DNA of 64,000 nt from Bacillota bacterium (GTDB lineage Bacteria > Bacillota > Bacilli > Alicyclobacillales > SLC66), in assembly GCA_021820975.1 (NCBI GenBank), contig JAKADA010000001.1:152392-216391 (forward strand). The letters are read 5' to 3'. The notes under the pieces are model-generated. The model had not been told where the DNA came from and did no database searches. It was given only the letters and a program-made list of their open reading frames with translations. This document shows positions 8,502-17,760 of this stretch, in pieces. The position numbers were made by a program, and so were the translations under genes. Within the stretch, counting starts at the first letter, position 1, and each line of letters begins with the position of its first letter.

Positions 8502-9479
8502 ATGGTGACAATCAAAGACATTGCTAAAGCGTCTGGAGTTAGCAACAGTACAGTTTCTAAGGCATTAAATGATAGCCCACTAGTCAAACACGTCACAAAG
8601 CGCAAGATTTTAGAAATTGCCAAGAACATGAATTATCGCAAAAATCTTCAGGCCACGCAATTGGTATCAGGAAAGACCAACTTGATTGGGTTGGTCCTTC
8701 AAGAGGTAGGAAATCCCTTATTTGCCCATTTGGCAGGCCAAATCAATCATGCGTTGTCACAAGTGGGTTTACAAATGATCATGACCATCGCAGCGGATGG
8801 ATTAGAGTTGCTCGAGCGGTTAAAAGTAGAGGGGGTGATCTACTGGGGAAATATCGAAGCACGAAGTCAAGTCTCAAACACTATTCTCGAAAGTGAATTA
8901 CCTGTTTTGATTGTAGGTGATTCGTTTTTGCCTAACGTGAGTTGTCTACAGTTGGACCGCGGCTTGGCCATCAAAAAAGCCATACAGTATTTGCGGAGTT
9001 TTGGTCACCAAAAAATAGGGATGATCGGTAATACCCAAGAAGTAAAGTTGAAAAGTTATGTGGAGGTTCTCAAGGAACTTGGCATGGAATTTCATGATCA
9101 CTACGTTTTACCATCCAATACGACTTGGTGGGGCGGTTATTCTTCCGTATTGGCTTACGAAATGAATGCAGACTCGCCAACAGCGTTCATTGGAGTGAAC
9201 AACTTAGTGACGCAAGGGGCTCTTCGGGCATTATTGGAAAGAGGATTGACAGTTCCCACAGAGATTTCACTGATTGGGTATGATGATTTGCCTGATATGG
9301 AGCACACAGAGGTTCCACTTACCACGGTTGGACCATCGCTTGACCGTATTGCCCACGTATCGGCAGACATGATGGTGCAATTGATTCGGGGTGAACAGGC
9401 ACCAGACAATCAATGGATTGAGCCTGCTATTTATGTCCGTAAGTCTGTTGGGTTCTGTAAAACGCTCATGTTACCTTAA
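8502..9479 (+). CDS. LacI-family transcriptional regulator
   Basis: This is a 325-residue repressor. The N-terminal helix-turn-helix is 'TIKDIAKASGVSNSTVSKAL', and a regular hinge 'NLQATQLVSGKTNLIGLV' has the leucine that normally inserts at the central CG of the operator. The rest is a periplasmic-binding-protein-like effector domain, with 'FGHQKIGMIGN' and 'ISLIGYDDLPDMEHTEVPLTTV'. It is the last gene of the first transporter operon, before the secreted GH28. It is the best local candidate to bind the CG-centred palindromes scattered over the window, but that link is inference; the effector is probably a sugar or oligosaccharide. Confidence 0.9.
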   Translation: MVTIKDIAKASGVSNSTVSKALNDSPLVKHVTKRKILEIAKNMNYRKNLQATQLVSGKTNLIGLVLQEVGNPLFAHLAGQINHALSQVGLQMIMTIAADGLELLERLKVEGVIYWGNIEARSQVSNTILESELPVLIVGDSFLPNVSCLQLDRGLAIKKAIQYLRSFGHQKIGMIGNTQEVKLKSYVEVLKELGMEFHDHYVLPSNTTWWGGYSSVLAYEMNADSPTAFIGVNNLVTQGALRALLERGLTVPTEISLIGYDDLPDMEHTEVPLTTVGPSLDRIAHVSADMMVQLIRGEQAPDNQWIEPAIYVRKSVGFCKTLMLP

Positions 9480-9509
9480 AACATAATCGTGAGGAGTGAG
9501 TTTTAACGC

Positions 9510-11039
9510 ATGAAAAAGGGATCGAAATGGAAGATAACCACTGCGATGGCCACTGCGTTAGCGATGACTTTCATGCCCTTAGCGACAACTTATGCAGATA
9601 CCGCACCACAGGGGCAGACAAATATCTCACATCTATCAACACACGGACAAATTCAACAAGAGGTTAGCAATGCTCTCAAGAATGTGCCGTTCACGATGTC
9701 GAAAGTAACGGTACCAACTTTCGCGCATCGTACATTTTCGATTACGCAATATGGAGCAGTACCTAATTCCGATGCCATGAATACAACAGCAATCAATAAT
9801 GCTATTACTGCAGCCGCCAAAGCTGGAGGCGGGGAAGTGATTATTCCTAAGGGACTCTGGGTGACAGGTCCTATTGTTTTACAAAGTAATGTAAACCTTC
9901 ATGTGGTTAAAGGCGCCTTGGTCCAATTTACTGGCAACCATGATGATTATCCGTTGATACAAAACGGAAGCGGTTACATTGCGCAGTCCCCTATTTCTGC
10001 TTTTAATGCAAGTAACGTTGCTATTACGGGTCGCGGTGTTTTTGATGGATCTGGGAATACGTGGCGTCCTGTGAAAAAAGAGAAGCTTTCTGATGCGCAG
10101 TGGCAAGCGCTTGTTGCCTCTGGCGGTGTAGTGAGTTCCGACGGGAGCATGTGGTGGCCCACAAGTCAAGGCATGAATGGCGAAGCCTATAGCAAGAGCC
10201 ACAAAAACATGACATTAAGCGATTATGAACAAATTAAAGACTATCTCAGACCGATTATGGCCTATTTTGTAGGGGATAGTCATGTTTTGCTCGATGGTCC
10301 AACGTTCATGAACGCACCAAGTCATACGGTGAAAATCAACTCGTCTTCCGACGTGATTGTAGTCAATACGCAAGTCAGAAACCCTTGGTATTCACAAAAT
10401 ACCGATGGATTTGATATATCCGCGGATAATAACGTTGTTATGTATGGAGACACGATCGATACAGGTGATGATGGTATCGCTCTTGAATCGAGTGGATCAA
10501 ACAACGGGACGTTTAAAGTACAAGACATTGTGATTACCGATGTTCATGTGTATAACGCACACAGCGGTTTTGCTGTTGGCAGCGACACGGACGGTGGCGT
10601 AAAAGATGTTTATGTGCATAACTTAGTATGCGATGGCACCGAAGATGGCTTGCGCTTTAAAAGCGGAGTTGGTAAGGGCGGCGTAGTAAAAAACATCTAT
10701 ATTGATGGTGTAGCGATGCGCAATATCCAAGACTACGGTATTACCTTTAATGATGGGTACGTTGATAACGGTGCAGATACGTCATCGTTGAGTGCGCCAG
10801 GGCCTTCTAGTAACACGCCATTATTTGAACAAATTAGTTTTCAGAATATTTCAGGCAACTATGTTAACCAAGCTATTCGGATGATTGGTTTGCCAAACGA
10901 GCCTATTCAAGATATTTCTTTGTCGCATGTGTATTTTAGATCGAACTTAGGAACAACGGAACAAATGACCCAGAATATCACGAATAATGATGTTACGATT
11001 ATGACAGGTATTCATGAGTTGGGTGAGATTTCGCACTAA
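9510..11039 (+). CDS. Secreted glycoside hydrolase family 28 (polygalacturonase-like)
   Basis: This is a 509-residue right-handed beta-helix enzyme with an N-terminal signal peptide ending near 'ATTYAD'. GH28 signatures are visible: 'FSITQYGAVPNSDAMNTTAI' at the start of the helix, 'NTDGFD' and 'GDDGIAL' carrying the catalytic aspartates, and 'GLRFKSG' equivalent to the RIK motif. The usual GHG motif is AHS here ('NAHSGFAVGSD'), with the histidine kept and both glycines changed. It would cleave alpha-1,4-galacturonan outside the cell, probably as an exo-enzyme like its intracellular paralogue at 39454. The start follows GAGGAGTGAG. Confidence 0.88.
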   Translation: MKKGSKWKITTAMATALAMTFMPLATTYADTAPQGQTNISHLSTHGQIQQEVSNALKNVPFTMSKVTVPTFAHRTFSITQYGAVPNSDAMNTTAINNAITAAAKAGGGEVIIPKGLWVTGPIVLQSNVNLHVVKGALVQFTGNHDDYPLIQNGSGYIAQSPISAFNASNVAITGRGVFDGSGNTWRPVKKEKLSDAQWQALVASGGVVSSDGSMWWPTSQGMNGEAYSKSHKNMTLSDYEQIKDYLRPIMAYFVGDSHVLLDGPTFMNAPSHTVKINSSSDVIVVNTQVRNPWYSQNTDGFDISADNNVVMYGDTIDTGDDGIALESSGSNNGTFKVQDIVITDVHVYNAHSGFAVGSDTDGGVKDVYVHNLVCDGTEDGLRFKSGVGKGGVVKNIYIDGVAMRNIQDYGITFNDGYVDNGADTSSLSAPGPSSNTPLFEQISFQNISGNYVNQAIRMIGLPNEPIQDISLSHVYFRSNLGTTEQMTQNITNNDVTIMTGIHELGEISH

Positions 11040-11049
11040 ATAGAAAAGG

Positions 11050-11100
11050 ATCGACCGCGACTTACCGAGATTATTTTGGTAGGTTACGGTCGATTAGTTT
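11050..11100. terminator. Bidirectional terminator between GH28 and a LacI gene
   Basis: ATCGACCG (11050-11057) pairs with CGGTCGAT (11087-11094), with further partial pairing of ACTTACC and GGTAGGT inside. The stem is followed by TAGTTTTT on the plus strand. It serves the two convergent genes. Confidence 0.75.
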
Positions 11101-12096
11101 TTATTGTTGAATTGGTGCAGTCGACTGCCGAAATTGAAGATCAGCTTGCAGGATGATTTTTCTTGTAGGCACGGCTTTTCCTCTTATTCTTTCCATGAGT
11201 AGTTGTGTTCCCAAAGCACCAAAATCATAAGCGGGTTGAATAGCACACGTGACGATGGAACTATTACTGATCAAAGTGTCGTTGCATCCGAAGCTAACAA
11301 TACTTATGTCCTTTGGAATGCGAATGTTTTTTTCGGATAAGGCATGAAATATTTGATTATACAAGATTGAGTTTGCTAAAAAAAATGCTGTCGGAGGTTT
11401 TTCCATGGCAAGTAAATCATCAAGGAACCGTACGTCTAGGGGATGTGTCAAAGCAGATTCGATAATTAACTGTTCATCGTAATTTAGGCCATGGTACTTC
11501 AGTGCTTCTAAATAGCCAGAAATGCGATCTCTACTGGCGTCACTGTTTCGTGAAAAAGTGACGAGGGCAATTCGGCGATGGCCAAGTTGAATTAAATGAC
11601 TCACCAAGGAGTAGGATGCGGAACCGATATTGCCTTTTACAAGATCAGCTTCAATGTCACTTACTTGTCGGTCAATTAACACAAAAGGGATATTGGCTTT
11701 TTGCAATGTGATGAGGTGTTGTTTGGATGCATCGCCAACAGGTACTATGATAACCCCGTCTGTCTTCAAGGAAATACACATATCTATGTATTCATTTTCT
11801 TTATAGATATTTTCATCCGTATTAGCAAGGAATACGCGATATCCCATCATTTGAGCGATATCCTCTACTCCACGGGCAATGAAGGTAAAAAAAGGATTGG
11901 TAATATCGGGGACAATCAATGTCAAGGTGGCATGATGAGCGGAAATAAAATGTTTTGGAGAATAGCCTACTTGGTTCATGGCACGCAAGACTTTTTGCTT
12001 TGTAACGGATTTAACATACCCAGAGTTTGTAGCAACACGAGACACGGTCATGATAGAAACGCCTGCTTCTCTTGCAACATCCGACATAGTGCTCAT
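11101..12096 (-). CDS. LacI-family regulator with atypical hinge
   Basis: This is a 331-residue regulator. The DNA-binding domain 'TMSDVAREAGVSIMTVSRVA' is normal. The linker to the effector domain is 'VGYSPKHFISAHHATLTLIVPDITNPFF', which is about four residues shorter than usual and lacks the A-x-x-L hinge helix seen in the repressor at 8502. The effector domain has 'IQLGHRRIALVTF' and 'ISIVSFGCNDTLI'. It is transcribed divergently from the fusion gene at 12401 and could control it or the secreted GH28 side. A changed hinge would be expected to change operator recognition at the central step. Confidence 0.88.
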   Translation of the reverse strand: MSTMSDVAREAGVSIMTVSRVATNSGYVKSVTKQKVLRAMNQVGYSPKHFISAHHATLTLIVPDITNPFFTFIARGVEDIAQMMGYRVFLANTDENIYKENEYIDMCISLKTDGVIIVPVGDASKQHLITLQKANIPFVLIDRQVSDIEADLVKGNIGSASYSLVSHLIQLGHRRIALVTFSRNSDASRDRISGYLEALKYHGLNYDEQLIIESALTHPLDVRFLDDLLAMEKPPTAFFLANSILYNQIFHALSEKNIRIPKDISIVSFGCNDTLISNSSIVTCAIQPAYDFGALGTQLLMERIRGKAVPTRKIILQADLQFRQSTAPIQQ

Positions 12097-12194
12097 TCTA
12101 TCAACCTCCGATACAATAATAGCTATAATATACTATATAAGTATTTATAATACAACAATGTTTAATTTTAACAAAAAATAATTGCTATTTTATT

Positions 12195-12208
12195 TGAAAG
12201 CGCTATCT
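12195..12208 (+). promoter_or_regulatory. cre-like box in the divergent region
   Basis: TGAAAGCGCTATCT matches the CcpA consensus TGWAANCGNTNWCA at 13 of 14 positions. It lies in the roughly 300-base space between the LacI gene and the LacI-glycosidase fusion. Apart from this, that space is AT-rich with no gene. Confidence 0.6.
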
Positions 12209-12400
12209 AGACAATAATGGATATTCAGCATATACTTTTAGTTGTTAGTTAATCGATTAAGTGAATTATTCACTTCTGTGGATTGGGGGTCTTAGGCAAC
12301 CTAGTAATCGGTTTTGGTTTTTTAATTAAAGATGGCATAACTTTTTAGCTCTCTTGTGGTTGATTACTCATTACATTCTGTTCAAGACAGGAATTCTGGC

Positions 12401-15400
12401 ATGGAGGACTACGTGGAAAATAACGAAGAACAATCACGCCCGGTGCGAATTACGGATGTGGCTCGAGAAGCAGGTGTCTCTGGAGCAACCGTATCTTATG
12501 TATTAAACCATAAGGGAAACATTGCACCGGAAACTCGAACGCGTGTGAAGGAAGCCATTGAGCGGCTGAATTATAAGCCTAATGCGGCAAGTCGCACGTT
12601 GTCATCGGGGCGATCAAGGGCTCTTGGATTGGTAGCTCCAAGAGGACGAGGAGGAAATGATCCGTTTTATTCAGAGGTTGTCGCAGGAATTATTAAAGAG
12701 GCCAATAAATTAGGCTACCATATTGTCCTTATACCTGGCGATGTTTCTGCAGAAACCTTAATTAAAGAGATTCGTTCTCTTTTAGTGGATGGTATTTTTC
12801 TGCTTGAGGTGGAGCAAAGAGATAACCGCATTCGTTTGCTAAAGTCTGAAAAGATTCCTCTTACTTTATTGGGGAGTTCAGAAGTGCCAATTGATTGGGT
12901 TGAGGTTGATAACTATCGGGGCGGATGGATGGCCACAACACATCTTCTTGAGTTAGGACATCGGCGAATTGCACATCTAGCCGCTCCATCAGGGGATCGC
13001 GTTGGCAGGTTACGTAGGAAGGGCTACGAGGATTGTTTGCGTTCTTGTGATACCGACCTAATGCCCATTATGGAAGAAGCACCGATGACTCTTGAAGGCG
13101 GTTTTCAAGCTGGTAAAAAACTTCTTATGCTCAATCCACGTCCGACGGCAATTTTTGTTGCTGCTGACATTATGGCGGAAGGATTGATCCAGGCCGCTGC
13201 ATTACTTAACGTAAAGATACCACGTGAAGTGTCTGTCGTTGGTTTTGACGATATTCCAATGGCCAAAGAACTTACGATTCCATTGACGACTGTTTCTCAA
13301 AATGCAGAAGATATCGGGCAACAAATGACTCGACAACTTGTGCGACAGCTTGAAGGTGGAAACATACAACAAAACACCCTGTTACCAGAGCTCGTTGTGC
13401 GTGAAAGCACAACTCAAGCATCGGTTGGCGCGTTACGACCATCTCGAAGCGATTACATTGTGGTGAAACGAGGGCATTGTTTTAGTCTTTGGTCTAAGTC
13501 GGGCATGATTGAACCTCGGGAAGGCAATCAGGGTGTCTTTTATAACGACACTCACTGGATCAATGCTTTTCAGGTTCACATTGATGGACGTATCTGTATT
13601 CCAACGTGGACGAACGTAGATTCATCGGGCTTTTCCATGCGTTATGTAATTGAGTTAACCGAAGGTACATTAGACGTTATTCGTCGAGTAAATGTCACTG
13701 AGTCATCGATTCACGATGAGTGGAGTTGGACGCGATGGGATGGAGCGCAACCATGGGCTTTTGAGGTCCATATTGCACCAGATTTTCGGGACATTTTTGA
13801 ATTGCGAGGGTTTCAAGTTGTTTCAAAAGGGACCCGAAGATCAGAACTTTTAGACAACGGCAACGAGCGCCATCATTATATTGGAAGAGATGGAATTTCA
13901 AGAGAAATAGGAATCTCTTTCGATACTGCACCTGATCATAGTGAACTGGGTTTTAAAGGGTGGATCGTTCCCGCTGCAATAACCAATGGACAATTTTTGA
14001 TCGAAATTGATTGGCGAGGTGTCAGTTCGTGGCCATCTACAACCGATTATCTTGACTATGCATGGCCACAAGTGATATTGGAAAATTCAACATGGCAACG
14101 AGTGCTAGATCGCTCACGAGATGATCTTGTGATGTTACGTACGAACTTTGGAAGGGGCCCCGTGTTTGCTGCAGGGTTGCCATGGTTTGGAACTCTTTTT
14201 GGTAGAGATGCCATTATTAGTGCCCTACAATGTTTACCGTTTGATGCGCAAGTTGCAGAGGGAACGCTTGCAACTCTTGCAGAGTATCAAGGAACCATGA
14301 ATAATCCTGTGCGATGTGAAATGCCAGGAAAAATGGTACATGAGGTTCGCGTAGGTGAATTGGCCAATACTGGAACTGTACCATTTGGACGGTACTATGG
14401 TTCGGTGGATGTAACTCCACTTTATATTACTCTTCTTGAAGCGACGTGGCGGCGAACTGGTCGCAAAGATTTGTTGCTGATGCATCTCAAGACAGCAGAA
14501 TCTGCCATGAATTGGGTGCAAAGTATGTTGCAACGTAATCCCTCAGGTCTCTTAAGCTTCGATGTGGACACTGATGGTCTTACAGTACAATCTTGGAAAG
14601 ATTCATCAGACTCTATGGTTTATGGTGATGGACGCCAAGCTACACCACCATTGGCTGTGGCAGAGGTGCAGGGTTATGTGTATCAAGCTTTTCAATCCAT
14701 GGCTGTTATTTATGATGAATTGAATCAGAGTGAGAAGGCTAATTCGTTGCGGGAACAGGCTTACCTTCTTCAACAGCGATTTCATCAAAAATTCTGGATG
14801 GAGGATCTTCGCTATTATGCCATGGCTATTGATGCACAGGGGAACTATTTGAATGTGTTGAGTTCAGATGGTGGGCACTGTCTTTGGACAGGAATTATTC
14901 CTCAATCGCACAGTCAGTATGTTGCGCAGACGCTGATGAGCGAATCTCTGTTTAGTGGTTGGGGAATTCGAACGTTAGGTTCTAATGAACGATCTTTTAA
15001 TCCATATAGCTACCATAGAGGTAGCGTATGGCCACACGATACTAGTTTAGTGGGCGCGGGACTTGCCTACTATGGCCACACCAAAGAAGTTTTGACACTA
15101 GCCAATGCACTTATCGACGCGGCTGATCGATTTCCCAATCACCGATTGCCTGAACTTTTTTCCGGAGTGGCTCGTGGTGAAAATATGGAGTCACCACTTC
15201 CCTATCCAATGGCTTGTTCGCCCCAAGCTTGGGCATCGGGAGCAGTTTGGATGTTATTGACCAGTGTCTTGAAATTATCGATTGATGTGCCAAGTAAAAA
15301 GTTGCATGTAAGTACAACACCCAATGAATTGGGCCAAGTTCATATCAAGGGTTTATCGCTTGGAGAATCGAGTATCGATCTTTGCATTACTCCACAGAAC

Positions 15401-15445
15401 GTTATCGTTGAAGGCTTGCCTGATGGTTGGGAATGTATTTCATAA
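12401..15445 (+). CDS. Fusion of a complete LacI repressor with a glycogen-debranching-type glycosidase
   Basis: This is a 1014-residue single reading frame. Residues of about 15-350 are a complete LacI regulator: helix-turn-helix 'ITDVAREAGVSGATVSYVL', hinge 'PNAASRTLSSGRSRALGLV', and effector domain ending in 'LPELVVRESTT', as free LacI proteins do. From about 370 on is an enzyme: a GDE_N_bis-like beta domain ('NQGVFYNDTHWINAF'), then an (alpha/alpha)6 domain with 'GLPWFGTLFGRDAIISALQ', 'WKDSSDSMVYGDGR', 'EVQGYVYQAF' and 'YHRGSVWPHDTSLVGAGLAY', as in amylo-alpha-1,6-glucosidase-like proteins. All family blocks are present, so the enzyme is likely active. ATG 12401 has AGGA 8 bases upstream; GTG 12356 would add 15 residues. 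A CUT1 transporter follows at once. Confidence 0.88.
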   Translation: MEDYVENNEEQSRPVRITDVAREAGVSGATVSYVLNHKGNIAPETRTRVKEAIERLNYKPNAASRTLSSGRSRALGLVAPRGRGGNDPFYSEVVAGIIKEANKLGYHIVLIPGDVSAETLIKEIRSLLVDGIFLLEVEQRDNRIRLLKSEKIPLTLLGSSEVPIDWVEVDNYRGGWMATTHLLELGHRRIAHLAAPSGDRVGRLRRKGYEDCLRSCDTDLMPIMEEAPMTLEGGFQAGKKLLMLNPRPTAIFVAADIMAEGLIQAAALLNVKIPREVSVVGFDDIPMAKELTIPLTTVSQNAEDIGQQMTRQLVRQLEGGNIQQNTLLPELVVRESTTQASVGALRPSRSDYIVVKRGHCFSLWSKSGMIEPREGNQGVFYNDTHWINAFQVHIDGRICIPTWTNVDSSGFSMRYVIELTEGTLDVIRRVNVTESSIHDEWSWTRWDGAQPWAFEVHIAPDFRDIFELRGFQVVSKGTRRSELLDNGNERHHYIGRDGISREIGISFDTAPDHSELGFKGWIVPAAITNGQFLIEIDWRGVSSWPSTTDYLDYAWPQVILENSTWQRVLDRSRDDLVMLRTNFGRGPVFAAGLPWFGTLFGRDAIISALQCLPFDAQVAEGTLATLAEYQGTMNNPVRCEMPGKMVHEVRVGELANTGTVPFGRYYGSVDVTPLYITLLEATWRRTGRKDLLLMHLKTAESAMNWVQSMLQRNPSGLLSFDVDTDGLTVQSWKDSSDSMVYGDGRQATPPLAVAEVQGYVYQAFQSMAVIYDELNQSEKANSLREQAYLLQQRFHQKFWMEDLRYYAMAIDAQGNYLNVLSSDGGHCLWTGIIPQSHSQYVAQTLMSESLFSGWGIRTLGSNERSFNPYSYHRGSVWPHDTSLVGAGLAYYGHTKEVLTLANALIDAADRFPNHRLPELFSGVARGENMESPLPYPMACSPQAWASGAVWMLLTSVLKLSIDVPSKKLHVSTTPNELGQVHIKGLSLGESSIDLCITPQNVIVEGLPDGWECIS

Positions 15446-15463
15446 AAAAGGGGAGTTAAGAAA

Positions 15464-16738
15464 ATGATGAAAAAATCAGTTACCTGGTTGTCAGTACTTA
15501 GTGTTTCTGTAGCGGGGGTAACAAGCCTGGGTTTTTCATCCGCCTATGCTCAATCAAAGGCAACCAGCGTAAAACCAGTAACTATTGTGGTTGCTAGCTG
15601 GTCGGGTACTAATGTTACGAATGGAATTATTGATCAGCAATTGGCCCGATTTAACAAAACTCATCCTGGCATTCACGCGATATATCGCCCTATTTCTGGG
15701 GACTACGAAACAATTTTGAAGACTGAATTTGTGGCCGGTGATGCGCCAGATATTATTACTTTAAACAATGGTGGTCAGGCACCAACATTTGAAGCAGAGG
15801 GCGCAGTTGTTCCGCTAAACTCTTTCATGGCTAAATCGCACTACTCCATTAAAGACTTCTATCCTGGAGCCATAAATATGTTCATTTCAGGTAAGACAGT
15901 CTATGGATTGCCTCGAGATCAATCGCCACTCGCGTTGTATTATAACCCTGTTTTATTTAAGCAAGCTGGAATTTCAGGACCTCCCAAAACGTGGGCTGCG
16001 TTTCAAGCTGATGCGCATAAACTCACTGATTCCAAGAAAAAAGTGTATGGGCTTGTTCAGACACCACAGGAACCTCGATGGGCTCAGTTTGTCTATCAAG
16101 CGGGTGGGAGTATTATGAATCCTGCTATGACGAAGATGACGTTAAATACACCTGCTGCCTTGAAAGGTTTTTCCTTTTTTATTAATTTGTATCGACATGG
16201 AGTGGCTGCACAACCTTCTGAGGTAGGCGCTACATGGGGTGGTCAGGCGTTGGGTATGGGAAAAGCTGCCATGGCCTTAGAAGGTGCATGGGCCATCCCC
16301 TATTTACAAGATACGTATCCTAAGACCAAATTTGCTATCGCTCCACTTCCAAAGGGGCCTGTAAATAATGAGAGTCTCGATTTTCCAACCGCATGGTCTA
16401 TTACAAAAGATGCCCAACATCCTCAACAGGCTTGGGAAGTGATTCAGTATTTGACTGGGGCTGGAGAAGCGCAATGGGTAGAACAAGGTGGGCTTGTAAC
16501 GGTTCGAAAATCACTTGTGAATATGCCGTACTATCGTTCCCACCCGATTTATAGCAATATCATTAAACAAATGTCAAATGCCATTCCTTGGACGTTCCCC
16601 AATGGCTTTGATCAATATGTGAATAGCACACTAGGGAATGAAACGCTGTTAGCGGTAGAAGGGAAGGTAACGCCTAAAGAAGCGTTGTCACAATTACAAC
16701 AACAAGGTCAAGCTACTTTGCAAAATGGTGGGCAATAA
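15464..16738 (+). CDS. CUT1 ABC transporter sugar-binding protein
   Basis: This is a 424-residue family-1 solute-binding protein. 'TIVVASWSGTNVTNGIIDQQLARFNKTHPG' opens the mature domain; 'DAPDIITLN' and 'VYGLPRDQSPLALYYNPVLFKQAGI' are typical. The signal peptide ends near 'SSAYAQS' and again has no lipobox cysteine. It begins 18 bases after the fusion gene, after AAGGGGAG, so fusion enzyme and transporter are likely one operon: the transporter would bring in the glycoside that the fusion senses and cuts. The sugar is unknown. Confidence 0.9.
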   Translation: MMKKSVTWLSVLSVSVAGVTSLGFSSAYAQSKATSVKPVTIVVASWSGTNVTNGIIDQQLARFNKTHPGIHAIYRPISGDYETILKTEFVAGDAPDIITLNNGGQAPTFEAEGAVVPLNSFMAKSHYSIKDFYPGAINMFISGKTVYGLPRDQSPLALYYNPVLFKQAGISGPPKTWAAFQADAHKLTDSKKKVYGLVQTPQEPRWAQFVYQAGGSIMNPAMTKMTLNTPAALKGFSFFINLYRHGVAAQPSEVGATWGGQALGMGKAAMALEGAWAIPYLQDTYPKTKFAIAPLPKGPVNNESLDFPTAWSITKDAQHPQQAWEVIQYLTGAGEAQWVEQGGLVTVRKSLVNMPYYRSHPIYSNIIKQMSNAIPWTFPNGFDQYVNSTLGNETLLAVEGKVTPKEALSQLQQQGQATLQNGGQ

Positions 16739-16760
16739 TCCAGTTTGTTTTGCATAACGG

Positions 16761-16799
16761 CTGTATCACAGGTTCCTAGGTTTGGAACCTGTGATACAG
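16761..16799 (+). other. Long intercistronic hairpin after the binding-protein gene
   Basis: CTGTATCACAGGTTCC (16761-16776) and GGAACCTGTGATACAG (16784-16799) form a perfect 16-bp stem with a 7-base loop and no following T tract. It occupies the same place as the hairpins at 6626 and 31871. Confidence 0.75.
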
Positions 16800-16826
16800 G
16801 TCTTGGAGAATGGAGGGAATACGTAC

Positions 16827-17744
16827 ATGGCGATACTAGCATTGGAGGCGCATAGGAAAAGTGGTTTAAGGCAATGGAAGCGCAAAGAGGCGACTACAGC
16901 GTATTTATTTTCTTTGCCTACTATTTTGCTCCTTGTGGGTTTTTCCTTAGGGCCGGCTGCATATGCCTTTTATTTAAGCGGGGTATCTTGGAATCTACTC
17001 AATTCACAACATTGGGTAGGGCTTAGTAATTTTTCTCAGATAGTAACTATGCCATTGTTTTGGACATCTGTTCAAAATTCGGTTATTTTTGCAGCGATTG
17101 TTATGCCTACTCAAACGATTATTGCGATGGTTTTTGCAGCCATATTGAATCAAAATCTTCCGGCTCGAGGCCTTTTTCGACTTGCGTTCTTCTTCCCTTC
17201 CATTAGTTCATCAGCTGTTACATCCTTGATGTTCATGTGGATCTTTAATAAGTTGGGTCTGCTCAATGGATTTCTCTTGTTTTTTGGAGTAAATGGTCCA
17301 GATTGGATTGGAGATCCTAGGTTTGCACTTTCAGCCATTATGATGCTGAATATCTGGAGCACTTCCGGATATTTTATGATTATTTTCTTGGCAGGGTTAC
17401 AATCGATCCCTCAAACGATGTATGAGGCGGCTATGATTGATGGGGCATCAGGTTTTCAACGATTTATGAAAATTACTGTTCCTTTATTGAAACCGTCCAC
17501 ATTTTTTATTGTAGTCATGGGAATGATCGGCACATTACAAATGTTTGACCAATCGTTTATCATTTCTGGGGGTACAGGTGGACCTCTTAATTCGACAATG
17601 ACCATCGCACTTTTTATTTATCAAGAGATATTTTCGTACGGTAATGTCGGCTTGGGAGCGGCTGCTACGGTCTTTTTGTTTGTATTAGTTTTAGCATTAA
17701 CTATTTTGACCAATCGTTGGTTGGGTAAACCAATAGAATATTGA
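16827..17744 (+). CDS. CUT1 ABC transporter permease (MalF/UgpA-type)
   Basis: This is a permease of about 305 residues with six hydrophobic segments and the EAA loop 'YEAAMIDGASGFQRFMKITVPLL'. The start is taken as the ATG at 16827, 8 bases after GGAGGGAAT; an in-frame extension to 16782 would begin inside the hairpin loop and has no ribosome site. It pairs with the permease at 17761. No ATPase gene is nearby. Confidence 0.92.
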   Translation: MAILALEAHRKSGLRQWKRKEATTAYLFSLPTILLLVGFSLGPAAYAFYLSGVSWNLLNSQHWVGLSNFSQIVTMPLFWTSVQNSVIFAAIVMPTQTIIAMVFAAILNQNLPARGLFRLAFFFPSISSSAVTSLMFMWIFNKLGLLNGFLLFFGVNGPDWIGDPRFALSAIMMLNIWSTSGYFMIIFLAGLQSIPQTMYEAAMIDGASGFQRFMKITVPLLKPSTFFIVVMGMIGTLQMFDQSFIISGGTGGPLNSTMTIALFIYQEIFSYGNVGLGAAATVFLFVLVLALTILTNRWLGKPIEY

Positions 17745-17760
17745 TAGGAGGGGAAACCTT

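Noticed and set aside
9879..10528. Several minus-strand frames within the secreted GH28
   Set aside because: They are shadows of the GH28 gene in other frames, without starts or family features.
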